From contig JBGPBV010000032.1 of assembly GCA_041481445.1 (NCBI GenBank), positions 1 through 56,531 of the forward strand: 56,531 nt of DNA. The letters run 5' to 3'. Positions 25,675 to 33,213 of this stretch are shown here, in pieces (position 1 is the stretch's first letter; each line of letters starts with the position of its first letter). The notes below the pieces were generated by a model, which was not told the origin of the DNA, did not search any database, and worked only from the letters and a program-made list of their open reading frames with translations. The stretch is from AA29 sp041481445 (GTDB lineage Bacteria > Acidobacteriota > Vicinamibacteria > Fen-336). The translations under genes were made by a program, and so were the position numbers.

Positions 25675-28600
25675 ATGCCGCACGCGACTCCCTCCGGCAA
25701 TACGAGAAAGTCGACCGCCTTCATCCGGACGGTGGCCACGCTGGCGGTGGCGCTCGGGACGGCAACCGCGGCGGCGGCCGGTTCGGTCAGGGTCCTGCCC
25801 GGTGACCCGGGATGGTTCGCCTACGGCGGGCCAAGCTCGTCGGCGGCGATCACCGGCGCGAACCCGGGCCCAGGTCCCGGGTTCGGATCGCTGGAGCTGA
25901 CCCAGCTCGGGAACGGAGCGGGCTACGGGCACGAGATACCCCTTCCCGGCCTCGGGCCGTTCGGCGACCTCGACACGCTCCGCTACGACTGGTTCATCGA
26001 CCCGGCGTCGGTGGCCTTCCAACCCCGGCCTCCCGAGATCGCGCTCCGTGTCTATCCCTTTGGCGACTCGCGGAGCTTCTTCCTCCGCTGGCAAGGGTGC
26101 GATGCGATCGACGGGTGCCCCGTTCATCCGTTGGGGTCCTGGCAGACCACGAACGTCATCGGCCGACTTGAGATAGAACCGGCCGACAACAACCCTCCGC
26201 CCCCTTCGCTGGGCGACATCCCCCCTGACGCTCCCATCGTCGGGTTCACCGTGCGCACGAACTTCGGCCAGCCCTGGCATGGCTTCGCCGACAACGTGAC
26301 GATCGGGTTCGCCGGACACGACCCGACCACATACGACTTCGAGGTCCTGCCGCCGCGCGGGACGCCGGCGGTGGTGGTGCGCCCGGACGACCCCGGATGG
26401 TTCACGTACACCTCCGGCCCGCCGACGGCTTCGGTCATCACCGCCGCGCAGCCCGGATCGGGGTTCGGCTCGGTCGAGCTCACGCGCGCCGCCGGTCCGA
26501 ACTACACCGCCCTGGCCCGCGAGATCCCGCTGCCCGGGTTCGGCACGTACGGGACCCTCGACGTCCTCAATTACGACTGGCTCGTGGACCCCGCCAGCGG
26601 CGACCTCACGCCGCCCGAGCTGTGGCTGCGGGTCTATCCCTACGGCGATTCCCGCAGCTTCTACCTCCGGTGGGATCCCTGCGGCTCTCCGATCGTCCCG
26701 AACTGTCACGCCTACCCGGCGGGGTCCTGGCAGAGCGTCAGCCTGATCGGCCGACTCTCGATCCTCCAGGCCGACGGGAACACTCCGCCCGCATCCCTGG
26801 CCGACATCCCGCCCGACGCGCCCATCGTGGGCGTGCACGTCCACAGCAGCATCCTGTCCGCCGCGGCCTGGCACGCCTTCGCGGACAACGTGACCCTCGG
26901 CTTCAGCGCGCACGCGCCCATCACCTTCGACTTCGAAGTCCCGCCGCCGCGGGGGACGCCGCCGGTGGTCGTCCTGCCGGGCGATCCGGCCTGGTACTCC
27001 TATTTCGACGGCAGCTCGTCGGCGGCGGCGATCACGGGGGCCAATCCCGGATCGGAGTTCGGCTCCCTCGAGCTGACGCGGGCGGAGGGGGCCAATTCCT
27101 TCGCCGCCTTCGCCCGGGAGTTCCCCCTGCCGGGGCTGGGCACTTTCGGCACCCTCGACGTGCTCAACTTCGACTGGTTCATCGACCCCACGAGCGGCTA
27201 CGCGCAACCACCGTCTCTCGCCCTGCGCGTCTACACCTACGACGATCCCCGGAGCTTCTTCCTCGCCTGGAGCGCCTGCCCGCCCGGCCTTCAGTGTCCC
27301 GACCATCCCGTGGGATCCTGGCAGACCACGAACGCCATCGGGCACCTGTCGATCGAGCCCGCGAACGGCAACCCCCCGCCCGCCTCGCTGGCGGACATCC
27401 CGCCCGACGCCCCGATCACCGGGATCCGCATCCTGACCCCCTACCAGGATGGCCTGGCCTGGCACGGCTTCGTGGACAACGTGACGGTCGGCTTCAGCGG
27501 GCATTCGCCCACCACCTTCGACTTCGAGACGCCGCCGCCGCGGGGGACGACGCCGGTGGTCGTCCTGCCGGGCGATCCGGCCTGGTATTCCTATTTCGAC
27601 GGCAGCTCGTCGGCGGCTGCGATCACGGGGGCCAACCCCGGATCGGAGTTCGGCTCCCTCGAACTGACGGGGGCGGAGGGCGCCAATTCCTTCGCCGCCT
27701 TCGCCCGGGAGTTCCCCCTGCCGGGGTTGGGCACTTTCGGCACCCTCGACGTGCTCAACTTCGACTGGTTCATCGACCCCACGAGCGGCTACGCGCAACC
27801 ACCGTCTCTCGCCGTGCGCGTCTACACCTACGACGATCCCCGGAGCTTCTTCCTCGCCTGGAGCGCCTGCCCGCCCGACCTTCAGTGTCCCGACCATCCC
27901 GTGGGATCCTGGCAGACCACGAACGCCATCGGGCGCCTGTCGATCGAGCCCGCGAACGGCAACCCCCCGCCCGCCTCGCTGGCGGACATCCCGCCCGACG
28001 CCCCGATCACCGGGATCCGCATCCTGACGCCCTACCAGGGCGGCCTGGCCTGGCACGGATTCGTCGACAACGTGACGGTCGGCTTCAGCGGGCATTCGCC
28101 TACCACCTTCGACTTCGAGGTCCCGCCTCCGCGAGGGACACCGGCGGTCGAGGTCCGGCCCGGGGACTCGGACTGGTACATGAGCATCCCGAACGGCTCG
28201 AAGGTCGCGATCACGAGCGCCAATCCCCGGTCGGGACTCGGCTCCCTCGAGCTCACCAAGGCGGCGGGATACAGCCTGTCCTTCGTCCGGGAGCCGGGAC
28301 TGCCCGGCTATGGGCCCTTCGGGGATCTCAACGTGCTCAACTACGACTGGTTCATCGATCCGGCCAGCGGCCGACGGGTGCCGCCCGATTTCCTCCTCCG
28401 CGTCTACCCGTACGGGGACCCGCGGAGCTTCTTCCTCCACTGGGACCCCTGTGGCGACCTGGTGCCGTGCCCCGCCCATCCCGCCGGATCGTGGCAGACC
28501 ACGAACCTCATCGGGCGCCTCTCGATCCAGCCGGACGGCACCAACACGCCGCCCGCCTCGCTGGACGCCATCCCGCCCGACGCGCCTATCGTGGGACTGC

Positions 28601-29358
28601 ACGTCTGGAGCCCGTGGGCGGACGGACTGGCCTGGCACGGCTTCGTGGACAACCTGACCATCGGCTTCGCCGGGCACGCCCCCGTCACCTACAACTTCGA
28701 GACGCCGCCGCCGGCCGGCGACCTCGTCTTCAAGAACAACTTCCAGTCTGGGACGCTGTCCGCCTGGTCATCCAGCGTCACCGACGGAGGAGACCTCTCC
28801 GTGTCCGCCGCTGCTGGCCTGGGGTCGACGAGCATGGGCCTCCAGGCCGTGGTCGACGACACCGTCGGGATCTACGTCCAGGACGACACGCCCAACGACG
28901 ACACCCACTACCGGGCGCGGTTCTACTTCGATCCCAACGGCTTCGACCCCGGGGAGGCGAACCACGCGTTCCGCACGCGCATCTTCATCGCCTTCGAGGA
29001 GAACCCCAACCGGCGGCTGGTCGCGATCGTGCTCAAGCGGCAGGGTGGCGCGTACAGCATCATGGGACGCACGCGGCTCGACGACAACACGCAGGCCGAT
29101 ACCGGCTTCGTGCCGATCTCGGACGAGCCCCACGTCATCGAGTTCGAGTGGAAGCGGTCGACCACGCCCGACGCGAACGATGGATGGTTCGAGCTGTGGA
29201 TCGACGGTAACTACGCGCGCCTCCGGTCCCAGCTCGACAACAACCGGAGCTCGGTGGACTTCGTGCGCATGGGCGCCCTGAGCGTCAAGAACGGGGCGGC
29301 GGGCACGCTCTACTGGGACCAGTTCGAATCCCGGCGCCTGAACTACATCGGGCCCTGA
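25675..29358 (+). CDS. Large secreted protein of five about 197-residue repeats plus shared C-terminal domain
   Basis: The protein has 1227 residues. GGGAGG precedes ATG 25675 and a signal peptide ends near AAAAG (residue 36). Five tandem units start at nucleotides 25786, 26371, 26965, 27556 and 28147. Each runs from a V-x-V-x-P-x-D-x-x-W start through PLPGxGxFGxLD, YDWFIDP, LRVYPYGDxRSFFL, CPxHPxGSWQTTN, IGRLSIxP, SLADIPPDAPI and WHGFxDNVTxGF to TFDFExxPPRGT. Units 3 and 4 are nearly identical in DNA. The last 210 residues (VFKNNFQSGTLSAW to YWDQFESRRLNYIGP) match the C-terminus of the divergent gene. Each unit looks like a beta-sandwich module. The family is unknown to me; surface or matrix binding is plausible. 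Confidence 0.8.
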   Translation: MPHATPSGNTRKSTAFIRTVATLAVALGTATAAAAGSVRVLPGDPGWFAYGGPSSSAAITGANPGPGPGFGSLELTQLGNGAGYGHEIPLPGLGPFGDLDTLRYDWFIDPASVAFQPRPPEIALRVYPFGDSRSFFLRWQGCDAIDGCPVHPLGSWQTTNVIGRLEIEPADNNPPPPSLGDIPPDAPIVGFTVRTNFGQPWHGFADNVTIGFAGHDPTTYDFEVLPPRGTPAVVVRPDDPGWFTYTSGPPTASVITAAQPGSGFGSVELTRAAGPNYTALAREIPLPGFGTYGTLDVLNYDWLVDPASGDLTPPELWLRVYPYGDSRSFYLRWDPCGSPIVPNCHAYPAGSWQSVSLIGRLSILQADGNTPPASLADIPPDAPIVGVHVHSSILSAAAWHAFADNVTLGFSAHAPITFDFEVPPPRGTPPVVVLPGDPAWYSYFDGSSSAAAITGANPGSEFGSLELTRAEGANSFAAFAREFPLPGLGTFGTLDVLNFDWFIDPTSGYAQPPSLALRVYTYDDPRSFFLAWSACPPGLQCPDHPVGSWQTTNAIGHLSIEPANGNPPPASLADIPPDAPITGIRILTPYQDGLAWHGFVDNVTVGFSGHSPTTFDFETPPPRGTTPVVVLPGDPAWYSYFDGSSSAAAITGANPGSEFGSLELTGAEGANSFAAFAREFPLPGLGTFGTLDVLNFDWFIDPTSGYAQPPSLAVRVYTYDDPRSFFLAWSACPPDLQCPDHPVGSWQTTNAIGRLSIEPANGNPPPASLADIPPDAPITGIRILTPYQGGLAWHGFVDNVTVGFSGHSPTTFDFEVPPPRGTPAVEVRPGDSDWYMSIPNGSKVAITSANPRSGLGSLELTKAAGYSLSFVREPGLPGYGPFGDLNVLNYDWFIDPASGRRVPPDFLLRVYPYGDPRSFFLHWDPCGDLVPCPAHPAGSWQTTNLIGRLSIQPDGTNTPPASLDAIPPDAPIVGLHVWSPWADGLAWHGFVDNLTIGFAGHAPVTYNFETPPPAGDLVFKNNFQSGTLSAWSSSVTDGGDLSVSAAAGLGSTSMGLQAVVDDTVGIYVQDDTPNDDTHYRARFYFDPNGFDPGEANHAFRTRIFIAFEENPNRRLVAIVLKRQGGAYSIMGRTRLDDNTQADTGFVPISDEPHVIEFEWKRSTTPDANDGWFELWIDGNYARLRSQLDNNRSSVDFVRMGALSVKNGAAGTLYWDQFESRRLNYIGP
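25786..28721 (+). repeat. Five in-frame tandem repeats of 585-594 bp
   Basis: Units lie at 25786-26370, 26371-26964, 26965-27555, 27556-28146 and 28147 to about 28721. Units 3 and 4 differ at only a small number of bases over 591 bp, while the others have diverged. That indicates a recent unequal crossover or gene-conversion event inside the coding sequence. Confidence 0.9.
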
Positions 29359-29377
29359 CGGCGGCCATCACGGGAGG

Positions 29378-29424
29378 TGGAGCCGGCGCTGGGACTTGAA
29401 CCCAGGACCTGCTGATTACGAATC
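29378..29424. repeat. attL: detached copy of the tRNA-Thr 3' end
   Basis: These 47 bases match 40850-40896 except at 29391 and 29403. It has no 5' half and cannot be a tRNA gene. The two differences sit opposite each other in the T-stem and keep it paired. Confidence 0.9.
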
Positions 29425-29434
29425 TGGCTCGAGC

Positions 29435-29465
29435 GAAACGCGCTGAAACGCGCTGAGACGCAGCT
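29435..29465. repeat. Tandem GAAACGCGCT repeats beside attL
   Basis: GAAACGCGCT occurs at 29435-29444 and again at 29445-29454, followed by a third, diverged copy (GAGACGCAGCT). Next to an attachment core, such short direct repeats are candidate binding sites for the integrase arm domain or an accessory factor. Confidence 0.4.
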
Positions 29466-29554
29466 TAGCTCGCCACCCCAGAAAAGTCTTGTGCTTACCG
29501 ACCTCGCGTGGTGTCATCGCGTGCGATGGCGTTGCACGTTGTTTTCGTCGCGGT

Positions 29555-29574
29555 GTTACCCCGGTGTCACCCCG
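29555..29574. promoter_or_regulatory. Candidate integrase arm site, left end
   Basis: These 20 bases contain two GTTACCCCG-like half-sites and differ at one position from 40786-40805 at the other end of the island. Sharing between the two ends of one element, outside the tRNA-derived core, suggests arm-type integrase sites. Confidence 0.45.
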
Positions 29575-29631
29575 ATTCTTGCCCGTGGACTCGCTGATGT
29601 CTTGTCAGCACGTCATTCGCAGAGGGCGCCC

Positions 29632-30936
29632 ATGCCGAGACTGAGACTGACCGCTCGTACCGTCGAAGCCGCACGTCCTCCCGCCTCGGGAAGGCTCGAA
29701 CTCTTCGACGAAGGCCTCCCAGGCTTCTGCATTCGCATCACAGCGAACGATCGGCGCACGGCCTGCGTCTTCTACCGAATCGGCTCTCGGTTGCGCCGCG
29801 CGACGCTCGGGACGCTGCCGCCGCTGAACCTCGCCGACGCCCGTGATCTCGCGCGCGCGGCCCTGCGCCAGGCGGCGCTGGGGCACGATCCCGCATCGGC
29901 GCGGCGCGAAGCCCGTGGAGCGCTGACGGTGGCTGGCCTCGTAAAGGATTACATCGAAGGCGGCCAAGGCCACCGCAGCGCGGCCACGAACGGCGACTAT
30001 GGACGGACGCTCAAGGGCCTGATTCAGCCGTCGATCCTGGGCCCGCGCGCCGCGCAGGCGGTGTCCCGCGGAGAGCTGCGCGCTTTCCTGGAAGCCGTCG
30101 CTCGCAAGACTCCGATTCGAGCGAATCGCGTCCTCGCGCTGATCCGCGCTGCGTTCCGTTGGGGCCTTCGGGAGGAGCTGATCGAGCGGGACCCGACTGC
30201 TGGCATGCAGCGGCCGCGACCGGAGCGCCCGCGCGAGCGTGTGCTGGCGGACAACGAGGTCAAGAGGCTCTGGGACGCGCTCGCGGCGGCCCCGATCGAC
30301 CCGGTCCTCGAAACCGGCAAGCGGGTGCCGCGCAACGTCGTCGCCGCCGCGGTCAAGCTACTCCTCCTGCTCGGAACGCGCCGCGGCGAGACATTGAACA
30401 TGCGATGGGCGGATATCGACGAGCGGGCGCAGACCTGGACGGTGCCGGGAATGTTCCGCAAGGGCGGGCGGACTCACGTCGTCCCGCTGCCGCCGCTCGC
30501 GCTACGGGTCCTTATCGACCTTCGCGCGGTCAGCGACGACGGCCCCTGGGTTTTCGTCGGCAGGCGCGGCGCCCCGCTCAGGAGCAACCCCGCGCGATGG
30601 ACCGACCTCGTCCGAAAGGCCTGCGGCCTCGATTTCACGCTCCATGATCTGCGCCGCACATGCGCGACGGGTTGCGCGCGTCTCGGCGCGACCGAAAGCA
30701 CCGTGAGCCGCATCCTGGGCCACAAGGCGATCGCCGGCACGATCGCAGTCAGCGGGATCTACGACCGCTTCGACCGCCTGCCCGAAATCCGGTCCGCCCT
30801 GGCAGCGTGGGCCACCTACGTGGAACGCCTCGTGACTGGCGAAGAGAAACGCGGTGAGGTCGTGGCCTTCGGTCGGATATCGGCTCGGACTGAGACGAGC
30901 CAGGGCGCCCGGAGCGGCTCCTCTGTGGGGCCCTGA
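29632..30936 (+). CDS. Tyrosine recombinase (P4-like island integrase)
   Basis: The protein has 434 residues from ATG 29632. The N-terminal 90 or so residues fit the arm-binding DUF4102-like domain of P4-type integrases (LPGFCIRITANDRRTACVFYR, then RRATLGTLPPLNLADARDLA). A core-binding SAM-like segment follows. The catalytic domain has all key residues: Arg 250 in GTRRGE, His 338 and Arg 341 in TLHDLRRTCATG, His 364 in ILGHKA and Tyr 377 in SGIYDR. It is transcribed away from attL into the island. It is the obvious enzyme for integration at tRNA-Thr. It is not an IntI-type integron integrase, since the IntI-specific patch is not seen. Confidence 0.93.
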   Translation: MPRLRLTARTVEAARPPASGRLELFDEGLPGFCIRITANDRRTACVFYRIGSRLRRATLGTLPPLNLADARDLARAALRQAALGHDPASARREARGALTVAGLVKDYIEGGQGHRSAATNGDYGRTLKGLIQPSILGPRAAQAVSRGELRAFLEAVARKTPIRANRVLALIRAAFRWGLREELIERDPTAGMQRPRPERPRERVLADNEVKRLWDALAAAPIDPVLETGKRVPRNVVAAAVKLLLLLGTRRGETLNMRWADIDERAQTWTVPGMFRKGGRTHVVPLPPLALRVLIDLRAVSDDGPWVFVGRRGAPLRSNPARWTDLVRKACGLDFTLHDLRRTCATGCARLGATESTVSRILGHKAIAGTIAVSGIYDRFDRLPEIRSALAAWATYVERLVTGEEKRGEVVAFGRISARTETSQGARSGSSVGP

Positions 30937-30961
30937 GATCCAGCGGAGGTATCATTGGCCC

Positions 30962-31195
30962 ATGCCGCGTAAGACCGCGAAGACAATCCGGCTCGATCCC
31001 GAGGACGTGCAAGCGTTGAAACGCGCCGAAGCGGACGGGATCTCTTCCTCGGAGCTCGTCCGTCGCGGTCTGCGGATCGTCGCTGCCCGTTACTACAAAG
31101 GCCAGCGGCGGCGGCCCCCCAAGGTCACTCTCCTCGTCTCCACCGACCCCCATCTGGGTGAGGAATCCGAGCTCTACAAGGACTTCCGCGACTGA
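30962..31195 (+). CDS. Ribbon-helix-helix-type antitoxin
   Basis: The protein has 77 residues. The N-terminal KTIRLDPEDVQALKRAEADG and SSSELVRRGLRIVAARYY fit a short beta strand plus two helices, as in CopG/Arc-type antitoxins. The last 30 residues are the usual toxin-neutralising tail. Its TGA overlaps the ATG of the following PIN-domain gene (TGATG), the standard arrangement of a VapBC-like operon. It should bind DNA and the toxin and repress its own promoter. Confidence 0.78.
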   Translation: MPRKTAKTIRLDPEDVQALKRAEADGISSSELVRRGLRIVAARYYKGQRRRPPKVTLLVSTDPHLGEESELYKDFRD

Positions 31196-31626
31196 TGGCC
31201 GGTCCGCTGATCGCGGACACGGGCGGGCTATTGCGCGCGATGACGAGGCGTCCAGATGGGCGCCCCATGTGGCCACCGTTCGCACGGGCGCTGGCGACGG
31301 CGTCTCGAGTCGTGGTGCCCGGTCCTGTGCTCACCGAGGTGGACTACTTCCTCCGCGATAACAGGCCCGCAATGCGCCAGCTCGTCGCCGAGCTATTCAG
31401 CCCGAAGACGACGCTCGAGTATCACCACGCGACCCCGGAGGACATCCTGAGGGCGATCCAGCTCGACCAGAAGTTCCATGAGCTCGAGATCGGGCTGGTG
31501 GACGGCGTGGTCGCAGCGATCGCCGAGAGGTTGCGGATCTACGGCGTCCTGACCATCGACCGGAAAGACTTCGGACCACTACGAGTCGGCGAGCGATTCA
31601 CGCAGAAGCTCGAGATCGTGCCGTGA
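31195..31626 (+). CDS. PIN-domain toxin (VapC-like ribonuclease)
   Basis: The protein has 143 residues, typical of VapC toxins. The four acidic metal-binding positions are visible: Asp 8 (PLIADTGG), Glu 48 (VLTEVDYFL), Asp 103 (GLVDGVVAAIAERL) and Asp 122 (VLTIDRKDF). VapC toxins cleave tRNA or rRNA when the antitoxin is lost and so stabilise mobile elements. The gene is coupled to the preceding antitoxin, and its stop overlaps the GTG of the next small gene. Confidence 0.87.
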   Translation: MAGPLIADTGGLLRAMTRRPDGRPMWPPFARALATASRVVVPGPVLTEVDYFLRDNRPAMRQLVAELFSPKTTLEYHHATPEDILRAIQLDQKFHELEIGLVDGVVAAIAERLRIYGVLTIDRKDFGPLRVGERFTQKLEIVP

Positions 31627-31847
31627 GCACTGGCGGACGTCGATCGAAGAATTCCAAGACCGGCTTCCCTCCGGGATGGGACGAACAGCGAGTCGAGAAG
31701 GTCCTGGCCTCCTACGAGGCGCAGTCCGAGAACGAGGCTGCCGCTGAGGACGTAGCGGCCTTCGCGACGCCAGGCCAGACGGTCATGGGCGTGCCGAGCG
31801 ATCTCGTCGCTGCCGTTCGCGAGTTGATCGCGAAGCACAGCAAATAG
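31623..31847 (+). CDS. Small protein of antitoxin-like type, third gene of the PIN operon
   Basis: The protein has 74 residues. GTG 31623 overlaps the toxin stop (GTGA). The sequence KTGFPPGWDEQRVEKVLASY, then AAAEDVAAFA and VPSDLVAAVRELIAKHSK, resembles a widespread small family often found beside toxin genes: a WDE...VL.HYE motif, an acidic AAAED stretch and a C-terminal helix. It has no catalytic residues. It may be a second antitoxin or an accessory, but I cannot assign a function. Confidence 0.65.
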   Translation: MSTGGRRSKNSKTGFPPGWDEQRVEKVLASYEAQSENEAAAEDVAAFATPGQTVMGVPSDLVAAVRELIAKHSK

Positions 31848-31862
31848 GCCCAAGCCAAAACG

Positions 31863-32417
31863 ATGACTGGGTGGGGCGCGATCAAGGCAAAGCTCAAGGG
31901 CCTCAGCGCCACCGAGCTCGTGGCCCTGGTCGGCGACCTCTACGCGGCCTCACCAGAGAACCGGCATTTCTTGGAAGGAAGGCTGCTGCCGACCGCTGCC
32001 CATCTGGAAAAGTATCGTGGCCGCGTGATCGACGCGGTATACCCAGACCCCTTGAGTCGATGACGGGTCCGCATTGGTGAAGCGGAGCGCCTCATCCGGC
32101 ACTCCCGGCTCTCGACCGCCGACGACTCTGGAGCCGTCGACCTGATGGTTTCCCTGGTGGAGGCGGGCACTGAGCAGGCCGTCGATCTCGGATTCGGAGA
32201 CGACGGGTCCTATTTCGCGTCCCTGGAGCGTGTGCTCGACTCCGCGGTCAAGGCAATTCCGTCGTTGCCGGTCTCTGCCCAGGTCAGCCTCGTTCAGCGC
32301 CTTCGCCGGGTGGCGGAGAGATCCAGTTCGACCGGCTGGGGATATGGCGATGCCGTCCGCGAAATCACCGCACCCGTGACATCCCCGCGGGGGCAGCGGG
32401 CAACTTCCCGTCGCTGA
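31863..32417 (+). pseudogene. Hypothetical gene interrupted by an in-frame TGA
   Basis: ATG 31863 opens a 66-codon frame ending at TGA 32061-32063. The same frame continues directly with RVRIGEAERLIRHS and stays open to 32417, giving a 185-codon gene with one internal stop. Both halves fit one helical hypothetical protein: LSATELVALVGDLYAASPEN and FLEGRLL before, LMVSLVEAGTEQAVDLGFGD and YFASLERVLDSAVKAI after. CGA to TGA is the simplest explanation. Readthrough or an assembly error are alternatives. The function of the family is unknown to me. Confidence 0.65.
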
Positions 32418-32451
32418 TTTGAGGCATGGCCTGACGGCCTCCCCCGACTCT

Positions 32452-32805
32452 CTAGCTCGTCCTCGCCCGGGAAGCGCGGGAGATGGTTCGCGCCAGATCG
32501 CGACTCGAAGCGCCGAGGGCCAGCAGCGACCGGATCAGGCGGTCGAGCGACACAGAGGGATCGCCGCCCTCCATCTTCGCAACGCGAGACTGACTGGAAT
32601 CGATTAGCTTCGCGGTATCTGCCTGGGTCAACCTCCGCCTCTGGCGGTGCTCCCTGAGGCTGTCTGCCAAGCGAAGCCGCAGGTCCACGTACGCAGCCTC
32701 CTCATGCGACAGGCCGAGGAAGTTCCTCGCGGACCCGAATCGCCACCCCCTCTTCTCGAGCCTCTGCTTCTTGCCTTTGGGGATCATGCTGCCACGGGCC
32801 ATCAT
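32452..32805 (-). CDS. XRE-family regulator (HigA-like)
   Basis: The protein has 117 residues; a second ATG follows immediately, so the start could be 32802. After a basic N-terminus and the segment LGLSHEEAAYVDLRLRLADS, a Cro/C1-type helix-turn-helix occupies about residues 50-105 (RRLTQADTAKLIDSSQSRVAKMEGG, then SLDRLIRSLLALGAS). The layout matches antidote-type XRE proteins of HigBA-like systems. An 18-bp palindrome touches the start codon and is the likely operator. It is the last gene of a minus-strand operon after the primase-helicase and a small 'calcium-binding' family gene, and may hold that operon in check. Confidence 0.83.
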   Translation of the reverse strand: MMARGSMIPKGKKQRLEKRGWRFGSARNFLGLSHEEAAYVDLRLRLADSLREHRQRRRLTQADTAKLIDSSQSRVAKMEGGDPSVSLDRLIRSLLALGASSRDLARTISRASRARTS

Positions 32806-32822
32806 ATGTCAGATCTGACATA
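32805..32822. promoter_or_regulatory. Perfect 18-bp palindromic operator
   Basis: TATGTCAGATCTGACATA is perfectly self-complementary and abuts the ATG of the XRE gene. A protein bound here would block translation initiation signals and any promoter in the 51-base gap upstream. The neighbouring XRE protein is the natural candidate. Confidence 0.7.
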
Positions 32823-32856
32823 CACGTGCCGCCGGAGAGCCGACGCATCTTCCGCA

Positions 32857-33213
32857 TCAGCGGCCGCCGGTCCAGTCCCGATATGCCTCGATCCACTCGG
32901 CGCCGGCGGGAGGCGGCGACGGCAGCACGAGATCGAGGATGGGAATCGGCTGGCGGATGCGGCCGCGGGTGCAGATGGCGACGATCTCGCCTCGCTCGGT
33001 CAGGTCGACAGCCTTGACGCTCACGGGCACCCCGAGCACGGTCGTCTCGAACGGAACGGCCAGGTGGTCATAGATCATCACGAGTAAGCCGCCGACCTGC
33101 TCGGACTCGTCGTATGCGTCGACGGTTGCCTCTTCGATCATCTCCTTGAGCCTTGCTGGCCCGAGGCCACCGCGCGTCGGCTGGGCTCGCGATCTCCCCG
33201 TGCCACGTTTCAC
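32857..33213 (-). CDS. Small protein of the family annotated 'calcium-binding'
   Basis: The protein has 118 residues. RLKEMIEEATVDAYDESEQ, then FETTVLGVPVSVKAVDLTERGEIVAICTRG, RQPIPILDL and PAGAEWIEAY are characteristic of a widespread short family often labelled calcium-binding protein. That label is weakly supported, and no EF-hand is visible. ATG 33213 overlaps the stop of the primase-helicase gene (ATGA), so the two are translationally coupled. That linkage, and its occurrence in a mobile island, suggest an accessory role to the conflict-type operon. Confidence 0.72.
   Translation of the reverse strand: MKRGTGRSRAQPTRGGLGPARLKEMIEEATVDAYDESEQVGGLLVMIYDHLAVPFETTVLGVPVSVKAVDLTERGEIVAICTRGRIRQPIPILDLVLPSPPPAGAEWIEAYRDWTGGR

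Noticed and set aside
25495..28677. A 1060-codon open frame antisense to the five-repeat protein
   Set aside because: Its repeats simply mirror the repeats of the plus-strand gene. No start signal or protein family, and the plus-strand gene has a signal peptide and ribosome binding site.
29378..29424. A tRNA-like sequence that might be called a tRNA gene
   Set aside because: Only the anticodon-to-CCA part is present; it is the att duplication, with no acceptor 5' strand or D-arm.
32061..32063. TGA as a selenocysteine codon
   Set aside because: No SECIS-like hairpin directly after it, no redox family, and neighbouring residues fit an ordinary Arg in that position.
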